A DNA stretch of 64,000 nucleotides from the NCBI RefSeq assembly GCF_022985175.1, contig NC_066884.1, positions 15,794,203 to 15,858,202 on the forward strand, written 5' to 3'. Shown in pieces: positions 12,004-23,390 of the stretch. Positions within the stretch are counted from its first letter, which is position 1, and each line of letters begins with the position of its first letter. The position numbers and the translations under genes are program-made. Origin of the DNA: Labeo rohita (taxonomy: Eukaryota; Chordata; Actinopteri; Cypriniformes; Cyprinidae). The notes under the pieces are model-generated. The model had not been told where the DNA came from. It was given only the letters and a program-made list of their open reading frames with translations, and made no database searches.

Positions 12004-12677
12004 ATTTGACCCTGGAGAACAAAATCAGTCATAAGGGTCGATTTTTTAAAATTGAGATTTATACATTATCCGAAAGCTGAATAAGCAAGCTTTACATTTA
12101 TGTGTGGGACAGGACAATATTTGGCCAAGATACAACTATTTGAAAATCTGGAATCTGAGGGTGCAAAAAAAAACCCCAAACAAACAAACAAAAAAAAAAA
12201 AAACGCCTTTAAAGTGATTCTTAGCAATGGAACATGAAGCCTTAATATGCTAATGATTTTTCGCCTACAAGAAAAATCGTGTTGGCTATTGGGTCCCACT
12301 TTATATTAGGTGGCCTTAACTAATATGTACTTACAGCTAAATATAAGTACAATGTACTTATTGTGTTCATATTGTATTGCAAAACACTTTTGCTGCTATT
12401 GAAGTGGGATAGGGACAGGTTTGGTGGTATGGGTAGGTTTAAAGATGGGTTAAGGTGTAAGGGATGAGTCAACAATGTAATTATAAATGTAATTTCAGAA
12501 ATTAATTACAGATGTAATTACATTCAGGTATTTTTAAAAATAGAAATACAATGTAAAAACATGTATGTACATAATAAGTGCATTGTTCCAAATTTTTAAT
12601 TTAAATTTAAGTACATAGTAGCTAAGGCCATCTAATATAAAGTAGGACTGGCTGGTTTTGTAGTCCAGGGTCACATA
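12004..12677. mobile_element. MITE with 'tgaccctgga' ends, interrupted by a second MITE
   Basis: The left end reads 'tttgaccctggagaacaaaa' and the right end 'tagtccagggtcacata', which are inverted repeats of each other. Internal words such as 'caactatttgaaaatctgga' and 'ttcttagcaatg' match the uninterrupted copy at 54010-54366 in order. The element is non-coding. A 358-bp element (12291-12648) splits its right part, and about 30 bases next to the insertion are missing relative to the 54-kb copy. Confidence 0.85.
12291..12648. mobile_element. MITE with 'gggtcccactttatattagg' terminal repeats, 358 bp
   Basis: The terminal inverted repeats begin GGGTCCCACTTTATATTAGG at the left. The right end is the reverse complement with a few changes ('ctaatataaagtaggac'). 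A second, oppositely oriented copy forms the second layer of the 24.4-30.8 kb nest. Shared internal words in opposite strands include 'tttggtggtatgggtaggt' and 'caatacaatat'. The flanks are TGGCTATT at the left and TGGCT at the right, which is compatible with an 8-bp target duplication whose right copy was later trimmed. A hAT-like origin is inferred, not proven. Confidence 0.85.
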
Positions 12678-13493
12678 TAGTTTGTACAGTGCAAAAAGCA
12701 TTAATGTTCCCATAATTATAGGAATACCAGTGTGTGTGTTAAGGAACATATGATTCAGCATGGATGACTCATATAAGTGGACAGAGGAGAAAAAAGTTTG
12801 TGGAGATTTCACTTTCTGACCTCATTTATAGTTGTCCTGCATCGTAAACCGAAAAACAAATGAATAAATGTCCCTCTGCATCCCTGCCACAATGGTGAGG
12901 CTGTAACTGGTGGAAATGTGTTTCCTATGAGAGGATTACAGGCTTCTGGTTGACCTTTACAGTTTGCATGGATCAGGATTAAAAGAAATGATTAAAAGAC
13001 ACTGTAACTGCACAGTAAACAATCTGAAAGACTGGGTTTATTTATGTGCCATCAGTAGTTTATTAATATGTTTTTATATTTGCAGGAATCTTACAGATAT
13101 GGAGATGGATGCAGCGTTTGGGCCTCAAACACAGGAAATGCTCTGGAAAGGTTCAGAATGTTCCAGACCACAAGTTTTTGTGCCAACAACAACCTAGATC
13201 AGAAGAAAATATTGGTCAGTTTTTATATGTGGGTGAGTAATAACTGTAATCAGCAGACTTCAATGACATTTGCAGACTTCAAAGTTATGACCGCATAGGA
13301 CAGAACTAATGGTGGTCACTAAGATCAGTCTGAAGTGGCCATATCCATTGGCATAAAGTTATTAGGGCAATAAATCACAATGCAATGATGATGCAATAAT
13401 TTTACTACGGTAAAGGGGGTGTTGTCATTTAGCCTCCTAGATAAGTGGTTTTACAAACTGGCAATATAAAAACAGGCAACAATGTTCAATCTA
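12678..13493. other. Non-genic interval
   Basis: Apart from the weak exon-like segment listed separately (13086-13232), nothing is recognised. Overlapping plus-strand frames near 12964-13298 have no domain similarity that I can name. Confidence 0.45.
13086..13232 (+). other. Exon-like segment, doubtful
   Basis: A polypyrimidine-like stretch ending 'tatttgcag' precedes position 13086, and 'gtgagt' follows at 13233. The enclosed 147 bases are 49 stop-free codons in one frame (from the ATG at 13068). That frame is tyrosine-, cysteine- and asparagine-rich with no recognised domain. A stop-free run of this size arises readily by chance, and a second frame is also largely open. It could be a cassette exon of a long non-coding RNA or a coincidence. 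Confidence 0.12.
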
Positions 13494-14355
13494 GTGCTTC
13501 CCACCTATAGTCGACTAATTGTTAGTCGACGAAAAGAGACTTTGTCGACTAAAATTTTATTAGTTGCTTAGTCGCAGAAAAAAAAAATTCCACAGTAAGT
13601 GGCAGTTTGAAGTCATGCAGTCTGTGATGGTCAGATCGTTAACGCCTGGTCTATGTGGTAATACAGTACACTGGGCAGGACATCCAAACACTTACCTATC
13701 ATTCATAGACCTCAAATATGACTTTTCATGTAGTAACAACTTTACATGGCCACTCAATCTAATGTTAACCTAGAAAAATGTGCACTATTCAGGTACCTGT
13801 GTGGAGTGTGGAAGATGAATAGTGAATAGCCGGTGCGGTCACTTGCTCTTAAAATACTCTGTCATTTTTAGTCATACAGATAAAAGTAATACATTGTGTG
13901 CACTCACAATAACAACTAAACGTTGTGCTTTTGTAAAATAATTGAAGCAGAATTGCGCTTTCTGCTGTCTCAGTCTCTGTGAATTTGAGCTCAAAACTCA
14001 GAAACTTGGTTGATATGTGCCTTACAGACATGCATCCCTACTGCGGAGATGACGAGTCAGTGTCGTTGACTTCATCTCTTAAGCCGAAAACAAAGAAAAT
14101 GTAAGTTTATCTATAATTCATTCAAACATTAATTCAGTCATGTTACTGTTCTTCCCAGGCACATTCATGATTATTTTATCTGCCGGGGCACTATGGCAAG
14201 ATTTTTTTTTTGTGTGCGCTTGCACGCTTATTAGGCTATGCAGACAATTAAAGGATCATTGTAATGATTTATAGGGTTTGGCTAGGTTTATTAATAAACT
14301 TATGACTATTAGTCGACTAATGCTTAAAATTAATGACTACTAGTCAACCATAAAA
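13494..14355. mobile_element. Non-autonomous DNA element with 'tagtcgactaat' ends
   Basis: The left end carries 'tagtcgactaattgttagtc' and the right end 'tattagtcgactaatgc' followed by 'gactactagtcaac', so GTCGAC-based words lie at both ends in inverted arrangement. The family resembles hAT-type MITEs known in fish. The ends are eroded, so the boundaries are accurate to some tens of bases and no target duplication is claimed. Internal open frames are short and unsupported. Confidence 0.6.
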
Positions 14356-14547
14356 GGAATTTAAATATAAAAAATATTTAAAAAGTAAAATAAATATAAA
14401 AAAAATAGATAAATATTATGTTTAACAAAAATATACTACTGTATAAAAGTTTGTGGAATAAGATTTTTTTTTAAATAAATAATATTTTAATTCAGATAGT
14501 ATGCATTAAATTGGTCAGAAGTGACAGGAAAGACTTTGTTACAAAAA

Positions 14548-14554
<7 letters not shown>

Positions 14555-14599
<45 letters not shown>

Positions 14600-14600
14600 A
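14555..14600. repeat. (TA)n microsatellite
   Basis: An A-run of 14 leads into roughly 20 TA units, then 'tatgtatacatatgtatg'. It lies in AT-rich non-coding DNA just left of an inverted-repeat element. Confidence 0.95.
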
Positions 14601-14643
14601 CATATGTATGTATATTTTGTCTAATGTCTATGTTTAAATTCTA

Positions 14644-15154
14644 GGAAGCCTGTTTCTACCACTGAATAAAAAATGTAAAAAATTAATTTTTGTAACTGCG
14701 ACTTTTTATCTCACAATTCACACTTTTTTGTCAGAACTGTAAGATTTAAACTTGGAATTGCGAGTTCTGTAGTCAGAATTGTGAGACATAAACTACAATT
14801 CTGAGAAATAAAGTCAGAATATTGAGATATAAACTCACAATTCAGACTTTTTTCTTAGAACTGCAGGTTTATATCTTACAGTGTAAGATATAAAGACTTT
14901 ATAACACACAATTTATTACCACACAAGTTATTAAGTCAGAATTGTGAGATTCTAAGAACATATCAGTAATTGTTTTCCCTTAAAACTGGACTTTATAACT
15001 CGCAATCACATTTTTATTCACAATTCTTAGAAAAAAGTCAGAACTGCAAATTTGTATCACACAATTGTGAGAAAAAATTTGGCAATGTGAGATAAAAAGT
15101 CACAATAACCTTTATTTTATTTATTTTTTTATTCAGTGGCAGAAATAGACTTCC
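14644..15154. mobile_element. Inverted-repeat element with internal 'cagaattgtgaga' repeats, 511 bp
   Basis: The termini are inverted repeats: 'ggaagcctgtttctaccact' at the left and the reverse complement of 'agtggcagaaatagacttcc' at the right, each adjoining an A/T run. The interior is a chain of short diverged units around 'gtcagaattgtgagat' and 'cacaattcagactttttt' in both orientations, so much of the element can fold on itself. There is no coding capacity. Confidence 0.85.
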
Positions 15155-15179
15155 ATAAAATTCAGTTCTTTTGAAGAAC

Positions 15180-15370
15180 TATTATCACAGTTTTCATAAA
15201 AATATTAAGCAGCACAACATTGATAAAAATAAGAGATGTTTTTGAGCACAGAATCAGCCTATTAGAATGATTACTGAAGGATCATGTGACACTGAAGACT
15301 GGAGTAATTCAGGTTTGCCATCACAGAAATAAATGACATTTTAAAATATATTAAAATAATCAAATAAATG
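15180..15370. repeat. Dispersed repeat fragment containing 'aaggatcatgtgacactgaa'
   Basis: Words such as 'attagaatgattactgaagg' and 'catgtgacactgaagactgg' belong to a repeat I know as very frequent in cyprinid genomes. Only one copy occurs in the window. No terminal repeats or coding frame were identified, so its class is left open. Confidence 0.55.
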
Positions 15371-16689
15371 CTGCCTAGGTAATCATAAGATTTTACTTAT
15401 ACAAATATTAAAACATCTGATCGAGTCAATTTATAAAAATTAGGCATCAAAAAGTTAATTGGCCAAATTAAAAGTTGCTTGTGGTTGAAAAGCAAATACA
15501 TTTTCAGATTAATCTAGAATTTTATGCATATTAAGCATTTTACAACATGCAACTCCTCCAATCACGTTGTTGAGCTAAAACTATTCCTTTAATGAGTCAC
15601 ATTATATATTCCAACTGACTTTGTCCAAATCAATTTATTTAGTACATTCATTAACACAAGGTTTGAAGCTTCCTCTTAGAATTGTACCATCTCAGTCATC
15701 TCCTTTTGCCATTAAAGTCAAGTGTTTCAATAAAACAGCACATCTTGTGAGTATGGCAGTCACTGGATCAGCCAGAATCTTCAAAAGCAAAATGTCAGCG
15801 TCCTCATTCTCTTTGCTCTCTGTTGGTGTTCTGATTAGTCCTCCATTAGTTTATGGGTCAAAACACTAGTGATAGCCACGATCAATCTCGCTTCTCTCAA
15901 AATCTTTTAATGCTTGGTGTGTGGTTGATTAGCAATTAGGTGATTAGACTTTAGGGGTGCGGTAATAAGGACTTTGACTTTACTGCTCTATATCATTGTC
16001 GATGGCATTGAACTTACATTACAGGGACATCTCTGGGGCTACATAAAACACTCCTTCATCACACTCCTACATCACGGCATGGCTACAAAGCACAAATAGC
16101 ATTTCTGCACAATGTAACAGAAGATAGGCTTAAATTGCAAGTAAAATATGGCATAAAATTGTAAATGTGGTTGAAATACACACTTGTAGAGCAACAGATT
16201 GCTTTCTCAGACATATCAACAAGAATTTGTATTACTACATATGGGTAATTTATTAGTCATTTTTACATTTTTAACTTATTCAAATGAACTTTTGCAGTAT
16301 AAAAATATATTGGTAGAAGCTATGGAAAATAATGGAAAAATATCTAAATAAATAAAATAAAACACATCAAAACAATTATACACTTTGAGCATCAAATGCA
16401 CATGACAGAAAGATTTTTGAATGTTTATACCATTGATGCTGCTTTCTGTGAACCTATTTATGTGTGAAAGACAATTTGAATGTTTAATGGTAATATTTTA
16501 ACCTAATAAAAGCTTTGAACTTTTAATGGGCCTTTACTCGGAGCTGTATTTCACAAAGAAGAGAGCTAATGCATTGGGGGTGGAGAAATAAAATGTACAT
16601 ACAATGGCCTCTGCTGGATCCATTTAAGGAATCCTCAGTGTTGCCAGATAAAAAATATGTGCTGTTGTTCTGTCATTAACTTGTCCATC
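15371..16689. other. Non-genic interval
   Basis: AT-rich sequence without a supportable gene. The 82-codon plus-strand frame at 15621-15869 has no recognised domain. No inverted repeat or target duplication was found. Confidence 0.45.
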
Positions 16690-17110
16690 CCTCTCTTTAG
16701 CTGTTCTCATTCTGCTAATGCTTTCAGCAGACCGTGACCCATCCAACCCTGCTATCCGAGCAAAAACAGTACCGCGCACAAACTAAGCGCAACTCTTTAT
16801 ATCGGCACCATAGTGGGCGAGAGTTTATGATATTATCACCTTTTTAATATTCTGACAGAATAATCAAGTATAAACCTACAACACAACTCCTGATGAGTGT
16901 GAGTTTAATGCACTAGCACTTGTTCCAGAATCAAACTGCAAACTCATCAGCTCCTGCCTAGCCAATAAAAAGTTAATATGGCAGATAATGTTGCCAAGCT
17001 CTCATTATCAAAGCCGTTTAAAGCACATCCATGTTTAATGAAAATTTCATTGCTCAGATGATGCTTTTTTTTCATAGCGGAAGGCTCTTTTAATCAGTGT
17101 ATCAACCTTG
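16690..17110. promoter_or_regulatory. Candidate conserved non-coding block
   Basis: Repeat-free, complex sequence with words typical of vertebrate enhancers ('tgctaatgctttcagcag', 'ccaataaaaagttaatatgg', 'ctctcattatcaaagccg', 'gtttaatgaaaatttc'). It lacks an open frame of note. The regulatory role is inferred from texture only. Confidence 0.25.
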
Positions 17111-17785
17111 CCTCTGATTTTTCTCATTTAGTAGGAACAATGAGACATTAAATTGATCTAATTTGTGATTTTTCTTACATACAGTTTTGATCAAAATTGT
17201 AACTTGATAAATAGACTTCGCAGTGATGAAATGCTCAGGATGAGCTGGACTCTATTTATAAACCTCAAGCTTTAGATGGAGTTTCTTTCAGGTGCATTGA
17301 GGTTGGAGAGAGCCTGTGCAGACAGGCAGGGTGCCAGGTTCACCTGCTCCCTGTGCCTCTGTAGCAGCTGCCAGATGGGCTGTTGGTAGGATGTGGTTCT
17401 ACAAGCAGGAGATCTGTAATCCGTGGAGACTGACAGTGGTTGATTGTGAATGACTAGAAGCATGACAGAAGAGAAATGCACGAGATATTCATTCAAGCGG
17501 AAGCTAAGAAAAACATTATGCTATACCAGGACATCTCGAGAGACTTTTGGCATTTGACTAGCCAAAAAGAGTACTGAGGCAGCATAGCATGACACTAAAC
17601 AGCCAGGATATGTAATGTTGGTGGTAACAACAGTTGCACTTTATGCTGATTAGATACCACTGTTTCAAAATGAAACCCATGGTGCTTCAGCCTGTTACTC
17701 ACCATGATACTAATTAACTAATTCTTTTTGTTGTCTATTCGTTTTTCATTTGGCAGACAGACAGTCTACGGTCAACCAAGTCACG
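17111..17785. other. Non-genic interval
   Basis: No gene or repeat is recognised. The minus-strand frame at 17272-17496 is short and without domain. The interval ends exactly where the fold-back element begins. Confidence 0.45.
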
Positions 17786-18071
17786 TTAAAGTTGAAGTCC
17801 ACTTCCACAACAAAAATGTACAGATAATGTCCTCACCCCCTTAATACAAGATGTTCATGTCTTTCTTTCTTCAGTCGTAAAGAAATTATGTTTTTTGAGG
17901 AAAACATTTCAGGAATTTTCTCCTTATAGTGGACTTCAATGGTGCCCCGAGTTTGAACTTCCAAAATGTAGTTTAAATGCGGCTTCAAATGATCCCAAAT
18001 GTGGTTGTAAACGAACCCAGCCAAAAAAGAAGGGTGTAATCTAGCAAATCTGTTATATAATAATAATAATC

Positions 18072-18114
<43 letters not shown>

Positions 18115-18755
18115 CTTTTTAATGTCAAACGCTCGTCTTGTCGTGCTCAGCCTGAACTCTTTCCAGTTCATGACAGTTAGGGTGTGTTGAAAAACTCCCA
18201 TCTCATGTTCTCCCTCAACTTCAAAATCATCCTATATCACTGTTTTACCTTTTTTTGTTAAGGCTGTTTGATCTTCTTTGCATGTTCATTTTGCAAAGAC
18301 TGGGTCGGTACTTCTGCAGCGACGTAAGGTGATTTTGAAATGATTTTTGAAGTTTAGGGAGAAAAAACATTTGGAGTTTTTCGATATACCCTAACTGTCT
18401 TGAGCCAGAATACACAGAGTTCAGGGAAAGAAAGACAAGATGAGCGTTTGAGATTAAAAAGTATTTAAATTGTATTATTTTAACGAAAATAACAGATCGT
18501 TTCGCTAGATAAGACCCTTCTTTCTCGGCTGGGGTCTACAACCGCATTTGGGATTGTTTGAAGCCTCATTTAAACTGCATTTTGGAAGTTCAAACTCAGG
18601 GCACCATAGCAGTCCATTATATGGAGAAAACTGCTGAAATATTTTCCTCATAATTTCTTTACGACTGAAGAAAGAAAGACATGAACATCTTGGTTGACAA
18701 GGGGGTGAGTACATCATCTGTAAGTTTTTGTTCTGGAAGTGAAGTTCTCCTTTAA
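17786..18755. mobile_element. Fold-back DNA element, copy 1 (970 bp, near-complete palindrome)
   Basis: The left end 'ttaaagttgaagtccacttc' pairs with the right end, where 'ggaagtgaagttctccttta' is its imperfect complement. The arms of more than 300 bases share, in opposite orientation, 'ctttctttcttcagtcgtaa', 'gaggaaaacatttcaggaa', 'agtttgaacttccaaaatg' and 'gcggcttcaaatgatcccaa'. Pairing continues inward ('cagttagggtgtgttgaaaa' against the region near 18390). The loop is at roughly 18240-18320. A (TA)n run of about 20 units (18076-18110) lies in the left arm. The 123-codon minus-strand frame at 18505-18876 is arm sequence and not a gene. Related copies lie at 50.6, 58.4 and 60.9 kb. Confidence 0.9.
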
Positions 18756-18939
18756 CTGAAAATTGTCTGTCATTGACAGAATTTTTTATCAGTGATGGAC
18801 AAATCTGAAGGCCATCCGTCACTTTGACAGATTGCACTGAGGGTGATCTATTGTAAATTGTAGCTGTAATTCCCACCCCTGTCCAGTTGGTGGCGAGTGC
18901 GCTCCAGTCTGGCAGCAGAGCAGGGGATCCAGAACAAAA

Positions 18940-19210
18940 ACAAAACTGTCACAAATGTTTTTCTATGACTTTGATTATGCACAGGCGAGTACACAGAAGC
19001 TACAACGATCTATCACGCCACATTAAAGAGCATCAAAACGGTATTTATTGCTTGAATTTCCTAATGAAATGTACAGAATTTGAAATCTGAGACTCTGTTT
19101 CATATCAAAAGTAACACAAAGCCTTGCCTATTGCTATTTATTGGAAAGAAGGTGCACTCTGTACTGTTCATTCATCAGCTGAAAACAGCATAGACCAAAA
19201 GATTGATTGG
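18940..19210 (+). repeat. Dispersed repeat with a zinc-finger-like reading frame, copy 1
   Basis: This segment aligns collinearly with 50330-50580. Shared words include 'cacattaaagagcatcaaaa' (versus 'cacatgaaaaagtgtcaaaa'), 'gaaaacagcat' and 'aaaagatt'. In the frame beginning at 18887 it reads a CxxC, then HxxxH and a LSRHIKEH motif; the second copy reads LSRHMKK at the same place. This could be the relic of a C2H2-type coding segment of a mobile element, or coincidence within a non-coding repeat. No full-length domain with normal C2H2 spacing is present. Confidence 0.5.
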
Positions 19211-19618
19211 GAATTAAAGTGCTCCTATTATGCCATTTTAAAGGTTGCTAATATTGTTTTAATAGACTCCCAAAACAGGTATACATGTGTGCAAGGTCAA
19301 AAAACACTTTAGTTTTCTCCAAAAATAGATTTAATTTCACCCCATTTCTAAGTGATTTGTAAACGACTCGTACAAAGCAGTTCGAAGAATCAGTCTCTCT
19401 AAACCCCTCCTTTCCGGGGCAAGCAGAGCTCATTTGCATTTAAAGGAACAATCCATCAGAATAGGTTGATTTTCGCAGAGCTCATTTTGGCAAGGTAAAA
19501 AGGCTGTTGTTTTACACAACCATTGAGAATTTTTTAACCAAAGTATATTACAGACTTCATTAAGACCCTAAAGAATCATATCAACTTGTGGAAAATGGGC
19601 ATCCGATGACCCCTTTAA
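19211..19618. mobile_element. DNA-element fragment ending in 'catccgatgacccctttaa'
   Basis: The right end reads 'caacttgtggaaaatgggc', 'atccgatgacccctttaa'. Its reverse complement matches the left end of the element at 61580-62410 over about 45 bases. An internal 'gagctcatttgcatttaaag' word also recurs in the 39.6- and 61.7-kb relatives in equivalent position. The copy is non-coding, and its left boundary is approximate. Confidence 0.7.
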
Positions 19619-19672
19619 TAAAAAAGAAAAAATGACAGACAATGTTAAAGTCTAGAGCAACCTCTGATATAT

Positions 19673-20923
19673 ACTGTAAAATCTAATTAGTTGGGCTTAC
19701 TTAAAAAAAGCATGCAAACCGATTGCCTTAAAAAAACTAAGTAAAGTGAAATAAGAATAGTATGCTGTAGTGACAAATGCTTAGTTAGTATAGTTTACTT
19801 ACACGGGAGCTCTAGTAACTAAAAAAGAACTGTAGGGGGTACTTGATCATTTACTTTAGGCTTACACTTGACTTAGTATAGCTACTCACTGACTCCCAGA
19901 GTGCATTGCGGCATGAATAAATTATGCAATTGGTTTGTTTTACTGTTGTTGTCTTTATTTGCTAATTTTATTTACTGACTTGTGTCAGCAGTAACACAAC
20001 AAAAAGAGAAAATAAAATAATATAATGGTTATTGTCACAATTAATAAATATAAATAAAATTGAATTGTTACCATCGTTGTGATTCACATGCTGAATGTTG
20101 AAGTTTGTGACTTGAGCACATTATCACAAATATTAAAGTACTGTCTCAACCCAATAAAGTTTCTCAAGGTGTTTATGAAGAACAATAAAATTGTAAAAGA
20201 TCATTAATAAATATAAAAAATACATTAGCTAAAGAATTGGAAAAATTTAGCTAATTGAAATAACAGAACGTGAAGGTTAACCTTCTAAAAGCAACCTCCT
20301 TATTACTTTTCTTCCCTTGAAATCAAAAATTATGACTTCATGTTGCATTGCTGCATCAATAGGAAGAAAATTATAATAAGAAAAGCAAAGTTCCAAGTGC
20401 CCAACCAAACAGAACATTAATCACTATAATGGTAAGTTAAAAAAAAAAAATAAAAAATAATAATAATAATAAAAAAAATAAAAATAAATAAAATAAGACA
20501 CACCAACAACATTTTACGAAAATCAACATCAATTTATGAAGTCAGTTTATGTGATGTTCTCTCAAATATATAGTTGTACTGAAACAACATTCAAGATGAC
20601 TTTGGGAAATGAGTGAATGTAACTAGTGAAAAATAGCTGCAGATTAACAATTGCCACCTCAAAAAAAAATTGCTTTTCTTCTTCTTCTGTTGTTATTTTG
20701 CAAATTAGCAACATATTAGTGCACTGCTGCCTCTCACTGGTTTATTAATGTCATTGGTTTCTTTGTGGCTACTTGAATATTTTAAGTAAGCGTCACTCAA
20801 AGTAGTAAGTAAACTGTTTTACTCGCTTGAAAGTAGCTGTAACTTAATAAAACCTAGTAAGTATAGCAACTAAGTAAAGATAACTAATTATATATAAGTA
20901 AGGTAAACTATTGGATTTTACTG
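19673..20923. mobile_element. Non-autonomous DNA element with 'ctgtaaaatc' ends, about 1.25 kb
   Basis: The left end reads 'actgtaaaatctaattagtt' and the right end 'aactattggattttactgtg', which is an inverted match with a few changes. Subterminal 'taagtaaag' and 'ttactta' words are mirrored on both sides (19690-19800 and 20790-20905). The interior is AT-rich, includes an A-rich low-complexity stretch at 20433-20490, and has no coding frame. Confidence 0.75.
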
Positions 20924-23214
20924 TGTAGGGGCAGTGTCTCCTCAAAATATTAGAAGAAAACAATTGTAGTACAAAAATAAAACAATGCCAATATTATATT
21001 AATATAACATTAAATAGTGCATAAATCACTTGTTTTTCTAAAGAAACATTGTCCAACAGCGACACAAGCAGGTAAAGTTACAGCGGGAGTCCACGTCTCT
21101 CTCGCCTCCCGTGAGCCCATTGAATTTTAACAGACTCCCTAAAGAGTTTGGTGGGGGTAATTGAAAATGAATGGGATCTCGCCTCTTGTGCTTGAGCACG
21201 TTCTGTGTTCACGAGTCTGAATGAACAATGTAATGGCGTTAATGGGAAAATTAATAAAAAAAAGTAAGCAAACAGCTCACACACTTAGATATAACCATTT
21301 TGTTACGTCAAAATAAGACTTAAAATGGCATGAAAACATGATCTGTGGGAGTTTTTAGTGAGTAATCATCTTGGTGAAATTTAAAGTGAATCTCTGTGTT
21401 TGTGAACAATATTTACCGAGCTTTAATGACTGATGATCCGAAAAAAAAAAAAAATAGTTGAAAGTTAATTATTAAAAAGAATAGCTGAACATAAGTACAC
21501 AAATAAAATATATTGTTATATACTGTTATATATATAAGGACTTATTAAAAACAAGGCCTCCTCATATCAGAAATAATATATATATGGGCCAATTTCTGGG
21601 ATTTGGTAATATTTCAGGTGGTTTACCAAAAGTTATAGTTTGAAGCTTTTCACAATACTTTGGTATGCCCATTACAATGAAAAAAATAATAATATTGCAT
21701 TAACATTTTTTAGCATAAATAATGTCTTATATCTGTCTTAAGCCAAGCATTTTGTCATGTCCCTGAGGTGCTTCACTGAGTTTGTACTTAGAAAATTAAG
21801 AAAATGTGCATAGTGTCTCTGACTTACACTGAATTGAAAATAATGTAAGCATTTATTTGTGTTCCTTTCTTGTGAAGAATATTTTTCTAAAAAACTGCAA
21901 GATATTTTATGAAAAAACAGACTTTAAAGTTATGTCCCTCAGTCTGAATTTAACCCTGTCAAACTAACCATGTGACATTATTTACCACAAATGACATTAT
22001 TCAGGCCTTTTTAATAGTGGTGCAGAAAATGGTTAGTAGTATCATACTTTTTATTCATATTTTTAAGGCCTATTATAATCAGGGAGGGTATTGTCAATCT
22101 TAACTACTCAACTCTGTCACATAAAATTAAGACGGAAAATTATTATTTTTTTTTAACATCTTATTTTAATCCATAATGTACTTGTTTTATTACTGCCATA
22201 TAAGGTCTACTCTCCTACACTACATGAGGAGCAGTGACCATTTTGATTAAAAAAACCTCAACCCCGTCACAAATATATGTATTTGGTTGTAAACTTGTGA
22301 TGAGGTTATTTACTTCATTTATTAATAATTTTAAAGAAAGAATATAAAATAGTCATGATTTCAGCAAACATATACTTACCAAAATCATGGCAACTCATAT
22401 TTTTGTTATAAATAGATTGTCCACTTTAACTTCGACAAGCATCCTAAATCAGAAATTGCACCCACATTTACAGCAGAAAGACAGTGTTGGGCATGCAGAT
22501 ATGTTGACCCAGAAATAAGAGGACAATATGAGAGAGAAACAAAACCCAAAGTTTAAGTTAAAGACAATCTATCCCTATCAATATGTTACAGACTTCAACC
22601 CCGTCACACCTTGTCACATTAAAATTTTAGGAAAAATATAGGGAAGACAATTAAGAATGAAAGCATTTCCTGCAGATTGCTATCTGACATATTAAGGACT
22701 AAAACAATAAAACAATAAAATTGTCATTTTAGTTAAATTTCTAAATTATTATTATTTTTTTTTTTACAAAAACAAAGAGACCATAGACACACAGTTTGTG
22801 TATCCTGTTATAGTCCTGTAAAAATGTGAAAAAATATGATAAATGTTACATTTGTTATCATTAAATTGTTATCAGGGACACATGAGTAGGAGCAGATGTT
22901 TGTTTTATAACAAGTTCTGTGTAAAATCCTTTTTAAACCAATCTCATTTTGTCCGTTACGGGGTTGAGAAAAAAAGGTGTCTATATCTGGAAAAAACAAA
23001 ACAAAACTGAAATTAAAAAAAATATTAATGCCTGAGGCAGGAAAATATGAATTTTTAGAGGTTTGACATGTGCATATGTATGTGGGGTATATAGAAAATG
23101 AATGAAAAAAAGTATATAATAAAAATACATGTCTGTAACATTATTTAATGGACATCAGCTTATACAAACTAGCAATGAAGTATTTTTATTATTATTTATT
23201 TATTTTTTATTTTT
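20924..23214. other. Non-genic interval with recurring 'aaccccgtcac' words
   Basis: No gene is supported. Between about 21.95 and 22.93 kb the word 'aacyctgtcac'/'aaccccgtcac' recurs (near 21.95, 22.11, 22.26, 22.60 kb), and its complement 'cggggttga' occurs near 22.96 kb. The region may be a decayed, internally repetitive mobile element. Terminal repeats were not found, so I do not delimit it. Frames on the minus strand (21078-21284, 22808-22999) are unsupported. Confidence 0.4.
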
Positions 23215-23390
23215 TTTTGGGAAACGCTGCATGACCACATTTTAGATCCCTTAATTCTACCACATACCTAAACTTAACAACCATCTTACTAATTATTAAT
23301 AAGCAGCAAATGAGATTTTTGAGGGAAAAGTCACAGTAAATAGTTAGTTAATAGAGAGAACTGGACATTAAAATAAAGTGTGACTATGTT
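23215..23390. repeat. Repeat end containing 'attaaaataaagtgtgac'
   Basis: Words such as 'attattaataagcagcaaat', 'gttagttaatagagagaac' and 'attaaaataaagtgtgac' resemble the right end of a DNA-transposon family common in cyprinids. Only this end is present, and no matching left terminus was found upstream. Confidence 0.45.

Noticed and set aside
18505..18876. 123-codon minus-strand frame
   Set aside because: Lies in the arm of a fold-back transposon; related arms at other copies do not preserve the frame.
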